Shown one piece after another: positions 54,881 to 64,000 of a stretch of DNA of 64,000 nt (position 1 is the first letter of the stretch; each line of letters begins with the position of its first letter). This DNA is from Anisus vortex (Eukaryota; Mollusca; Gastropoda; Planorbidae), in assembly GCA_949126835.1 (NCBI GenBank), contig OX421497.1:9420920-9484919 (forward strand), in the 5' to 3' direction. Both the position numbers and the translations under genes were made by a program. Below the pieces are notes generated by a model, which saw nothing but the letters and a program-made list of their open reading frames with translations, made no database searches and was not told the DNA's origin.

Positions 54881-55018
54881 AGTAAAGTAACCTGCGGACC
54901 AATTTGAGCATAGAGCAGTTGAAGCAGCGTTCACAAGTTTCCGTGGCCACTGTATACTAGGGGATTGTGTAGCCAGCACAAAGTCCAGCCTCCTTTACTT
55001 TAACCCTACAGGTACAAA
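54881..55018 (-). mobile_element. SINE tail half
   Basis: AAGTAACCTGCGGACCAATT, GAAGCAGCGTTCACAAGTTT, GTGGCCACTGTATACTAGG, GCCAGCACAAAGTCCAGCC and CCTTTACTTTAACCC match the tail half of the SINE in minus orientation. The head is missing. Confidence 0.7.
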
Positions 55019-55264
55019 CACATTTTGTACAAACAAATTTAATAAGGCGACTTTATCCATTCTATATAATAATATAATGAACCGTTGCTCTAATATTAGA
55101 ACTCATATGTTCTATTTTTTCCGTGCGCAACCAACAAGGCGGTGTTAAATTACTTCTACAATCCTACTTTTGCATTAAAGGTTTCCGCTGAATATAACTT
55201 TCGATTTTAAACTTAATTTTCCATTGAGAAAATCATAGCGAATTACTAAACCGGAAGTCTAGAG

Positions 55265-57099
55265 CCTGGGTCGGCAACGTGAGGCACTCGTACCAAACTT
55301 GACATGCAATGCGAGTTTCAATGGCATGCGAGAGACCTCCAAGAGGGGATTTTTATTTATTAAAATTTCTTAGATGTGGAAGGATATTGTCGATTTTAAA
55401 AAGCAGCAAGTTGCATTTTACACTTGAAAATATGGGTATCCAAAAATGCCCATTTGTGGAAAATATCTGAAAGGAAGTTATCTGCTATTCTAAACTACTA
55501 AACTAGGCTTTTCATCTTTTGGTTCAACTTACACATGTGAATAGAATTTATCGTACATAATTGTGGCTGTTTTAAGCATTCAAAGAGATCACCTACAGTT
55601 GACCACTCAGAAGTGACTACATATGCATCGGATATTATACAATTAGCGAAGAGCATTCAAGGCAAGGCGCTCATTAATTAATACAGACCAATTACATTGA
55701 AAAGTGATTTTATGCTCATGTTCTTTCATCATCATCAATCCCATGACCGTTGCGGTCGTTGGGGGGAGCGAATGGACACTTCGGCAGTCAACTTTCTCTA
55801 CGTTTGCCTATCCTGAGCGATCGTCAATAATTGAGTCAACTGCAGCCCTGTCCAATACCTTACATTTTCCAACCAGCATCTCGGCTGACGGCCTCTCCTA
55901 CGCCCACCTTCCACCGTGCCGTGAAGGATTGTTTTTGACAGGCTATTGTGCCGCAACACATGACCGAACCATGTCAGTTTGCGCCGTTTGATTGTCGTCA
56001 TAATGTTTTCTTGAGGGCCTGCAAATGAGGATATTCTGTCCCAAACATACGCATGTTCTTTAATTAAACATAAATATAAGTAATTCTAAAATAAATGTAT
56101 AAAAGGGGTGTCGAGTAGGTGACAGAGCCCTCCATGGGCTGTAGCGACACAGATGACGATGATGATAATAATATTATGTAAATACTGTAATTATTCATGT
56201 TTGAAATATGAACTCCTTAAATGGACAAACAATAAATGCAGGAAATGTTTATTTACAACTGTTTAACATAATTATTTTAATCCTCTAATAATTAATTTTG
56301 TAATGATTTCCATAATGTCCATTTATATAAAGAAATAATAATTATTCCGTAATATTTGCCATATTACAAAACATAGCCTAACTTGTTTGGCATCAAAATT
56401 AAATCAAATGTGGAAACGTTTTTTAATTAAAGGGAGATTATAAACCCATTTTATTTGCGCTAATATTTGTAATATATTTCTTTTACAAAAAAAAAAAAAC
56501 AAAGAAAAAAACATATGGCTTACAATTTACAACTTAGAAATAATCTAACTGTAAAAGTATGTGAAAAAGTATTAATTTTATATGACTAAAGAATTTATAT
56601 GTATATTTTTCAAACTTACATTAACTACCCATTTTGTATGATCACTACATATCTTTTCCGCTTAACGAGAAGAACATAACATATTTTATATCATTAAAAA
56701 AAATAAAGTACCTCTCACTTAACCTGAGATCAATATATAATTATTTATAATTAATAATAATAGCAGGTGTTAGACCCTGATCTTGGGAGTCTTGACAATA
56801 ATTACTATAAATGTGAACATTTAGTAATGCAATATTGTATGTTTTAATATAAATGCAAATAAAAAGGATGATAATAACAAAACACGTTACTTTTGTATTA
56901 AATATAAAACGCTTTTACGATTTTCTCTATAAATAATCTCCTATGCTTTTGGCATTGGTCTTGCTACGGAGTTAAATTAATTTTCTTATTAAAAAAATAT
57001 AAAAAGTATAATATTATATTAGATCTAGACTGTTGGCACGCTGAATGATTTAGAAATCCTAGTTTGGCACACTGATAGCAAAAATGTTTCCGACCGCTG
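55265..57099 (+). mobile_element. hAT element, CAGGGGTCGGCAACC family, with LINE inside
   Basis: Left CCTGGGTCGGCAACG and inverted right CAGCGGTCGGAAAC are decayed TIRs. Flanks GTCTAGAG (55257-55264) and GTGTAGTG (57100-57107) match at 6 of 8. Interior blocks match the 22897-24412 copy (inverted) and 27439-28578. A minus-strand LINE fragment interrupts it at about 55728-56010. Confidence 0.75.
55728..56010 (-). pseudogene. LINE ORF2 C-terminus, minus strand
   Basis: Frame from 56001: MTTIKRRKLTWFGHVLRHNS, then TILHGTVEGGRRRGRQ, WLENVRYWTGLQLTQLL, AQDRQT, a stop at 55798-55800, then RKLTAEVSIRSPQRPQRSWD and stops in a GATGATGA tail near 55728. This is the extreme C-terminal part of a FADDIDG-type non-LTR polyprotein. 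It lies within the hAT at 55265-57099 and shows the uninterrupted CACAATAG site that is filled by a MITE at 15994. Confidence 0.82.
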
Positions 57100-57200
57100 G
57101 TGTAGTGGACGTAGTGCGATCGGAAATTCCTATACTAAGTGTTTCAAGTTATCAAAAGCAGAAATATCACAGCAAGCGGTCCATCTTATTACAGTATTTG

Positions 57201-58612
57201 ATATAACACTTGTCTTTTTAAAAATACTCTTGTCCAATAGATATGTTAAAATAGAAATATATAGGCTGTATATCCTTAAATATTACATATAAACAGCCTT
57301 AAAGGCGAATAAAAAGTAATACATTTCCACAAAGGAATTTAACCGGAAATTAAAGCAGACCGCTTTTTTTTTACTCTCCTCTCTGAATTGTAATTGGGAG
57401 TTGGCTGGGTCACACAGACCTCATTTGAAACAACAACTCTGACGTCATATAACCAGTGGGTTAATCAGAACCGGGTCAGACAGAAGGGGGAAACAAAAAT
57501 TAATTTTGTTTTAAACAGTGATAAAACAATTCATAAAACTTTCTAGCTTGGCATACTGGCGACCGAATGACCATATCTTCGAAAGACTGAACCACTTCCT
57601 GAAATCCTATCGATCTGAAACTTGGAACATAGACGTTAAGCCTTGAGCATCACATTCGTTCAAAAATTCAGCCACCTTCTCTTTCCTCAACATGCAAACC
57701 CCCCCCCCCCCCCCAAAAAAAAAAAAAGGGTTTTCTAATAACTGTTTTTTTTTTAATTTACACTTTATGTTGCGCATTGATAAATCCCTATTGAACTCAC
57801 CAGACCTCTTATTATTCCCAATATTTTGAAATCATTAAAACTTTTAGACTTTTTATGTTCATTAACTTTGCTTTTGTTAACTCCAGGTTTTTATTTGTGT
57901 GTTTGCAAAGAGCAAAACTTTTATAAGGATAACGCATAACTAAAATGAATTTAAAGCATTAATACGAAAAGAAATAATATTTTAGGGGTTGTTTAATCAA
58001 AGCATACATTTTCATTTGATCAATATGTAAATGTAAAGGCGTAGAAAAAGGAAGGTTAAACGTTTAGGGTGTAGACGTTGTGTGAAATAACGAAGGTGAC
58101 ACCTCTGTGATAGCGCAGAGCCTTTTTTTTCCAGTGAACAAGCAAATTGGCAAGTAGATTCAAAATAACTTGGAGGAAACGCCATTACTAGGGTATTCTG
58201 TAACAACTAACTGAGATAATTCTATTTTAAAATAAACTTTTCCTTACTCCATTGCCGATCGCCATGGCTAGTTGTTGAAAAGAAAAAATGAGTCGTTCAC
58301 TAAGAACGTCTTGGTTTTTTAGAATCTTTTTAAAAAGTATAATTTCAGTGAGGTAATGTGTTTTTTTGTGTTACACCATTGCTGTAAAACAAAATGCGAG
58401 GGACGAAGAGCTGTGCCGAAAGGTTGGGGTTCAAAGACAGGTAGAGAAATGTTGTGTGTGTGTGTGTGGGGGGGGGGTATTTCACAGATGTGAGTAAACG
58501 GGTAACTAACATGGAAATAACTGCCTGATAGGTATTGTATGCGGGTTTGTTTTGGCCACACATTCACGCTTGTGCGCCACGATCCAAAGAAACTAAAAAG
58601 CTACCTGAGTAT
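57201..58612. other. unassigned DNA
   Basis: No gene recognised. A C run followed by an A run (about 57701-57727) and a GT run followed by a G run (about 58453-58476) are the only notable tracts. Confidence 0.4.
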
Positions 58613-58890
58613 GGTCATGGTGGCCGAGCTGGCAGCGCGTTCGACTGGCGTACCGAAGGTCCTGGGTTCGAATTCTTGTGAAGGCTAGGATTCGTTCCCG
58701 GGACTGGAGACTGGAGGGTATCCCTGAGTCTACCCAGCTCTGACGGGCAACGCCATTAGTTGGGGTAAAGTCAAGGCGGCTGGGCATTGTGCTGGCCACA
58801 CAATCACCTAGTATGCCGTGGCCACAGAAGCTGATGAACGCTGCTTCACCGGCCCTGTGAAGAGTTTGGTCCCACGGGACACTTTACGTT
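58613..58890 (+). mobile_element. tRNA-derived SINE, reference copy
   Basis: A box GTGGCCGAGCTGGCAGCGCG at about 58620, B box GGTTCGAATTC at about 58664. Then GGATTCGTTCCCGGGACTGG, a short duplication GACTGGAGACTGGAGG, CCCAGCTCTGACGGG, GTTGGGGTAAAGTCAAGGCG, CTGGGCATTGTGCTGGCCAC, and a tail ending in GGTCCCACGGGACACTTTAC. Transcribed by RNA polymerase III in life, as expected of tRNA-derived SINEs. Most complete copy in the window. Confidence 0.9.
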
Positions 58891-58977
58891 CACCAAAGGA
58901 ACCAAAAGAAAAAATTATATTTTCTTGCTTTGTCTCGGGACAGTATTGAGAAAAAAAATGATTTTGTTAATTGTAAG

Positions 58978-59541
58978 TAGGGATGTTAAACGAAAACCGG
59001 AATCCGGTATTCCAAATTCCGGTTTTGAGACCGAAAACCGGTTTTGATTTTCAAAACCGGATTTCGTCGGTTCGTTGGTTGGAAGGTAATCATTACTTCA
59101 AGTAGCACACCCATTTTTCTTTTCTTTTTTTTGGTTCTGATGGAAATATTTTTAATAAATAATGTTGGTTTCGCACAAAAAAATTCGTGCAATGCCTCGC
59201 TAACACTATTTAGTCTTAGATATTGTGTTTCTTTTTTTTTTCCAAATACCAAATATGGTTTACGATAAAAACAACACCAAACCAAATGATAAGTTACTGT
59301 TACATTTGATTATCGCTATTGAAAGCTGTTTTAATCAATAAGCGCAGATATTTTTTTTAGTTCTAAAGAATTTTATGGTAAAGTGCACAAAATCATAATA
59401 TTGTATTCACACAAATTAACCCCTTGAATGCCCTACAATGCGCGCGGGGTGGGGGGGGGGAGATGGACCGAAATCCGGTTTTAAACCGGTTTTATACAAA
59501 TGAAAACCGGTTTTGAATAAAAACCGGTTCTAACATCCTTA
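58978..59541. mobile_element. complete hAT-type element with AACCGG iterations
   Basis: Left end TAGGGATGTTAAACG and inverted right end TAAGGATGTTAGAACC. Perfect 8-bp TSD ATTGTAAG (58970-58977 and 59542-59549). AACCGG or its reverse occurs many times in the first and last 100 bp. The interior is AT-rich and non-coding. A left-end fragment of the family lies at 15860. Confidence 0.9.
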
Positions 59542-59572
59542 ATTGTAAGTGTGTGTAATAAAATGAAGCCCT

Positions 59573-59829
59573 TTCAAATCCTTGCGTCACATAGAGCCTG
59601 TAATGCAGCGTTTAAACGTTTCTTTGTTCGCGGTATACTAAGGAATATTGTGGCCAGCACAATGTCCAGCCACCTTTACTTATCCCCGACCACTACACAA
59701 GAGCTGGGTAGACTCAAGACACCCTCTAAAACTGGGTGGGGGGGGGGGTTGTACAAATCATGGTCTTCATCAAGGTTTGAACCTAGGGTACAATAGACTA
59801 GCATACTGTCGCTAGGCCACCGTGTCGCC
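59573..59829 (-). mobile_element. tRNA-derived SINE, degraded
   Basis: Minus strand: head GTGGCCTAGCGACAG, B box GGTTCAAACC at about 59776, CAGTTTTAGAGGGTGTC, CCAGCTCTTGTG, AAGTAAAGGTGGCTGG and tail TTACAGGCTCTATGTG. A run of G residues was gained after the B box (about 59737-59747). Confidence 0.78.
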
Positions 59830-60690
59830 TTCTGTAAATAGTAGTTGAATCTAATATTTTAAGCTATTTTCATCTTTTTCTTTGTTAGCAATGTTTAAAA
59901 GAACAATTCAATTTGACGTTCAACAAAGCAACGTTTCTTTTCCACCGCCCCATGCCCCCTCTCCCCCCCCCCCTCAATCACTCATCCCCTTTTACAAATA
60001 CCCATAAAACACGTTCTGTAAGATAAAAATTGAAATAAAAACAATATCTGCCAAAAAACAAAATACGCTGTCCAAAAAATAAAAATAATAAAAAAAAATT
60101 AGGCATGTCAACAAGAAAAGCCAGTTTGGCTTGTTAAAGCACAAACATAAAAAAACAACAACAATACAATTCGGCGTATCTTGTCAGAAAATCTGGCCAA
60201 ACCTTTTCTTTACATTGCCGTGTGGAATGATTACATTTTTATGCTTAGACAGCAATAAAACGTGTACGCTTCGTTTCGCTGCTGTTTCATGTTCATGTTT
60301 TTGTTGATTTCCTTTCTATTCATCTCAAAGCTGGCAGTTAATTGCCCCTTTTTAGAGTTAGTTGTGTTGTTTATTTTTTCATTCACGTAGGCCTACAGCG
60401 GAAATGTATTGAGAATCGTATTCCATAGTTAACCTATTACACTTAAAATACTGAACGACAATTACAGACAGCCCAACGCGAACACAAAAGAATAATTACG
60501 ACGTTTATAGATTTCTGTTTTCATGTTGTTGGTTTTCCTTCTGTCTCGGAGGAGAGAGACAAATGATGCGCCCTTGTGACGGGGCGTCCGTTATTGTATT
60601 TATTTTGTCTGTGTGGTGTCGCATTACGGCTCTACTGCACCCAGACCATAGAATTGCATGTCTTGTCAACTGCCCGCGCATACTATATCA
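59830..60690. other. unassigned DNA
   Basis: No gene recognised. A C-rich stretch at about 59942-59975 and A-rich stretches follow. Confidence 0.4.
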
Positions 60691-60692
60691 TA

Positions 60693-61052
60693 CAGCGAAC
60701 CCTCGCTACTTCAGCGGTTCGATTTTCGCGGATTCACGACTTCGCGGATTTTTTTTTTCATTGTATTATGTGAGAAAATGTGTTGCGGATTTTCCGGAAA
60801 TTTCGAAAATTGTCGCCATATATAAAGACATTTGCGCCTGTGTATTGCAGGAGTATGTAAGCCTACATACTGTAGAAATCTATATATTACTGCAAATGGT
60901 GGTTTGTTAACATTACGTAAAGGGAGGGTTTTTAAAAGTCTGGATACACTTTAAATAAATACTGTAAATATGGTGTCCCTACTTCACAAATTTTCAGCTA
61001 TCGCGGCCGGTCTCAGAACCTATCTACCGCGATAAACGAGGGTTCACTTCAC
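60693..61052. mobile_element. Tigger/pogo-like MITE
   Basis: Left CAGCGAACCCTCGCTACTTC and inverted right AGTGAACCCTCGTTTATCGC, both followed by GCGG-containing sequence. TA dinucleotides flank (60691-60692 and 61053-61054). GTGAACCCTCGTT..TCGCGG ends are typical of Tigger-like Tc1/mariner elements. About 360 bp; the overlapping frames are not coding. Confidence 0.7.
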
Positions 61053-62384
61053 TATACAAGCCATATATTATCATGAGTATACTTAATTTTGTACTGTGGT
61101 TTTTTTAATTTTTATAAAAATATTATTTTAAGAGAGAGAGAGAGAGAGCTTCTTCGGTGGGGGGTCAAACACGATAATCTGCAATAGCGTAACGTTTTAT
61201 GTGGATGACCCTTCAAAATATCGTGCAAAAAAAAAATTCTAAGCCCCTTTCTTCACCCAGATAACCTTTTTCTTCTTCTTTTCTCTCTTTTTTTTTAAAG
61301 GTATTGAATAAAATTATTCTAAACTCCAGCGCTGATTACAGGGTTCACACTCTCATTAATCGAGTCCAGAAATGAATGCTAGCCGGGAATCGATACTCCT
61401 TGGTATTCGATGGAATGCTACAGAGTGATGACGCAGCAAACGTCCATGACTTTTTGGCCAGCCAATAGACTTAAATGATGATTACCATGTTCTGCTTTTA
61501 TATATCCGCTTTTCGTATATCTTAATGTAGGTCACCAGGTCACAAAGTCTGACCTTTTTGTTTTTGACTTTCTGACTATTAACTCATTTAGAACCAAGGT
61601 CAAAAGAATTTCATTTTTTTTTAAACACGACAAAATTTACAGTTGTGCCACTTGGAAGAATTGAATTGTGAGGTGTCACTTTAAGAAAAATGTTACCAAT
61701 ACTCCTACTCCCAAGGGTGGGGGGGGGGGGGGGGAGGGGAGAATAGGTTTAGAGCTTAGACTGAGTTAAATTATGATGACTTGTGAAAAGTCGGGAGTGA
61801 AAGATGTGATTTTTACCTGTAGAAGACTTTAACTAGAGAAGCAATAAAAATAATTGGGCTTAACTACGCCGTGAAACTAAGTTATTGGTTCATTACGAGA
61901 AAGAGGCCATTTTGTGTGTGTGTGAGTTTCTTTTACACCATTGTTGACCAATTCTAATCGGGTCCTACAATTTTTACAAAGCTATTATTTTTAAATGGAC
62001 ACGAAAGTAAATAAAATGTGAGGAAAGCAACTGTCTGGCCTTTTTATCGTACACATGATTTTTTTTCTAAAGTATTTTATGTAAACTCTATTAAAAGACT
62101 TAAACATATAATAATATAGTACCTTCATTAAAACGTCATAAGCTACAAACTTTATGTCATAAATAACGCAGTTTTATACGTACTTTATTGATTGCAGGAA
62201 AATTAACAATTACATTATAGTGAAACGCTTTATAAAATTAAATATAGCTCAATTACTTCACACAGGCTTGACATGTGTATAAGGTATTTTGTACATTAAA
62301 CTGCAAACCCGACGTATTGTTAAATAATATGTTAGTCTATGGAATGTGATAATTCTTACACGGTGACTTTCTACTTAGCCTTGC
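61053..62384. other. unassigned DNA with a long G tract
   Basis: No gene recognised. A (GA)n run at about 61133-61148 and a G run of about 17 at 61718-61734 stand out. Confidence 0.4.
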
Positions 62385-62570
62385 ACTTTGAATGATGTAC
62401 CGAAGGTCCTGGGTTCAAATCCCGGATAAGGCTATAATTAGTTCCCTGGTCTGGAACGTAAGACCTGAGTCTAACCAGCTGTGATGGGTTCCTGACAATA
62501 GTTTGGGAGGAAATAAAGACTGCTGGGCATTGTGCTGGCCACACAATTAGAATACTCGTTTCACTGGAGT
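62385..62570 (+). mobile_element. SINE, head partly lost
   Basis: B box GGTTCAAATCCCGG at about 62412, GTTCCCTGGTCTGGAACG, CAGCTGTGATGGGTTCCTGA, GGAAATAAAGACTGCTGGGC, ATTGTGCTGGCCACACAATT. The A-box side is poor and the tail is shortened. Confidence 0.78.
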
Positions 62571-62617
62571 TGGCGGACAAATTTGATGAATTTAAACTTA
62601 TGCACTCTGCACAGAAG

Positions 62618-62680
62618 GGGGTTCTGTGGCCGAGGCGAAGGTCCTGAGTTCGAATCCTGTTGAAGTCTAGGATTAGTTTA
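62618..62680 (+). mobile_element. SINE head fragment
   Basis: GGGTTCTGTGGCCGAGGCGA, then GAGTTCGAATCCTGTTGAAG and TCTAGGATTAG. Only the tRNA-like head remains, with a short deletion between the A and B boxes. Confidence 0.6.
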
Positions 62681-64000
62681 AACGACCAACGGAAACTGGT
62701 GACCTTCTGTATCCATCAACCTCAAAGCCGGCGAAGTGTTTATAAACCACTGGTTTCCTCGAGTCAGACCTGTGGACAAATGTATGGGAATGCGGTCGTA
62801 GTATGCCTCCTCCCCCTCCCCATCTCTGAGGGCGTCTGGGTGAGAAGAGGTAATCGTCGCGGGGACCGGGACTAGAACTGCTCGTCCGGTCTATACCGGT
62901 CCCAGTAATATTGCCCACCCCACCACCGAGCTCTGGTACCCCCGGGGGTGGGGCGTGGTGCGACGTCAGGAAGGGTATAGGCCTACAGTCCTTGGCCTAA
63001 TACGGCTGGTTTCAAAGGTGGTCTTGAGTAGATGTGTCCGCTTCAGATGGGGACGTCGCAGCGACAGACAAAATCCACTCGACGAACGCACCTCCAGCCA
63101 ACATTATAGGAATACGAGGAAGGCCCAGTATGACTAGATGGGTGAAGCAAATGTAGATTATGAAGGGGGAACACGAATGGATCAAGAAAAACCCAACATG
63201 CAACCGCCCTATAGGCGTGCCAGCATAGGGCTAGCCTAGGACAGAGGTTAGAGATAAGATGACTTTCTCATACCTTGTCTGCACCAGATGCATGGCCTGC
63301 TGCTGCTAATGCATAATTCGGCTTTAATAGAGCAATATCAGTCGAGGGCGGCATAGCAGTTTCACTCCTGGACGATGTATCATTGCACTGTCCTCCAGTC
63401 CTTTCAGGACTCAAAAAGCGGTGACCACTGCTTTACCGGACATATGGATCCATTCTTTCCTACGGAATTAAATTTACATTTTTTTTAACAATTGCAACGA
63501 TATCGGCCCCATGGCTTATGATCAATTAACTTTCCCCTACCCACAATTCCCTTTACCGCACTCTTTGAACAGACTCTCTACAGGTCTAACTTTACTCCCT
63601 CCTACCCACCCACCCTCTCCACGAAGCCCCCCCCTTTTAATGTTTCAAAGCTCTGACACTGACGGGTGTATGTCTGGTTGTTTAAACTAACCCTCATCAT
63701 CAATCTAAATCTCAATTTCGACCGTTAAAGCATACATATCTAAACAAATAATTGAATTTAGTCCGGTTGAAAAACGTAGTTCTATGTAAAAACATATTTA
63801 AACAATTTAGACTTGCTGCTGAGAACACTCAATAACCATTGGCCGCTAAACGACTTCCGGTGCGTTGCCCTATTCGGATTACTGAGGTATCGAATATGAA
63901 CTTTTCCCCAAAATAGACAAAATAAATTCGAATATAGATAAGATGAGAATCGGAGATGGGGGGGATGTGCGGGGTCGAAATGTCCTTGTGTACTATTGAG
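62681..64000. other. GC-richer unassigned region
   Basis: 62750-63240 is richer in G and C than the rest of the window. A frame at about 63110-63230 reads RGRPSMTRWVKQM, stop, IMKGEHEWIKKNP, which could be the tail of another LINE (GRP...RW motif), but this is weak. From 63240 to the end no feature was recognised. C- and G-rich tracts lie at about 63627 and 63959. Confidence 0.35.

Larger units (their letters stand above)
55065..57200. mobile_element. degraded long-TIR element split by a hAT
   Basis: Left CCGTTGCT...TTTCCGCTG, ACTTTCGATTTTAAACTT, TTCCATTGAGAAAATCAT, CCGGAAGT corresponds to about 18405-18500 of the element at 18163-18907. Right GATCGGAAATTCC, AAAAGCAGAAATA, CAGCAAGCGGTCCAT corresponds to its right arm. 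The hAT at 55265-57099 lies between. Confidence 0.55.

Noticed and set aside
60563..60910. 115-codon plus-strand frame
   Set aside because: It crosses the left end of the Tigger-like MITE (residues translating the TIR), so it is a chance frame.

Overview
This window looks like AT-rich, intron- or intergenic-type DNA from an animal nuclear genome. There is no dense coding. SINEs carry tRNA-type A and B boxes, non-LTR retrotransposon remnants are common, DNA transposons with terminal inverted repeats (TIRs) and target-site duplications (TSDs) are abundant, and one C2H2 zinc-finger array is present. The SINE family and the frequent AGGCCTA motif fit my impression of gastropod mollusc genomes. 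That assignment is inference and was not tested by any search.

Layout. 1-3005: a tandem array of TA-flanked MITEs followed by a complete hAT-type element with an internal minisatellite. 3141-6897: LINE tails, tandem duplications and SINEs. 7310-9890: a C2H2 zinc-finger array, open in the middle (8236-9465) and decayed on both sides. 12006-18914: several MITEs, a LINE remnant split by a MITE, a repeat family shared with 4.2-4.6 kb, and a long-TIR element. 19640-20262: a worn minisatellite. 22897-24412: a truncated hAT carrying a younger MITE. 25826-29058: a LINE remnant split by a 2.85 kb hAT, itself split by a 1.14 kb hAT. 31559-33010: a small hAT and a LINE tail carrying an inverted SINE. 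33387-36880: a 3.5 kb satellite of 40-bp units. 40203-44688: an outer hAT-like element, a LINE reverse-transcriptase piece inside it, and a 4 kb hAT inside that. 45011-47275: a MITE and a 5'-truncated CR1-like LINE. 47970-51565: four tandem or simple-repeat blocks, a SINE, a small hAT and a LINE tail. 51680-64000: SINEs, LINE tails, an LTR-like cassette, hAT elements and a Tigger-like MITE.

No intact protein-coding gene is demonstrated. The zinc-finger frame is the only long open frame that is not plainly transposon-derived, and it is probably a pseudogene or one exon of a damaged gene. Both recognisable transposon proteins, a hAT transposase and a CR1-like reverse transcriptase, carry frameshifts or stops. 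The window is best read as a stack of transposition events. TSDs, interrupted reading frames that rejoin, and one paralogous empty site give relative ages for many insertions. Structural claims rest on repeats read by eye; family names rest on remembered motifs.
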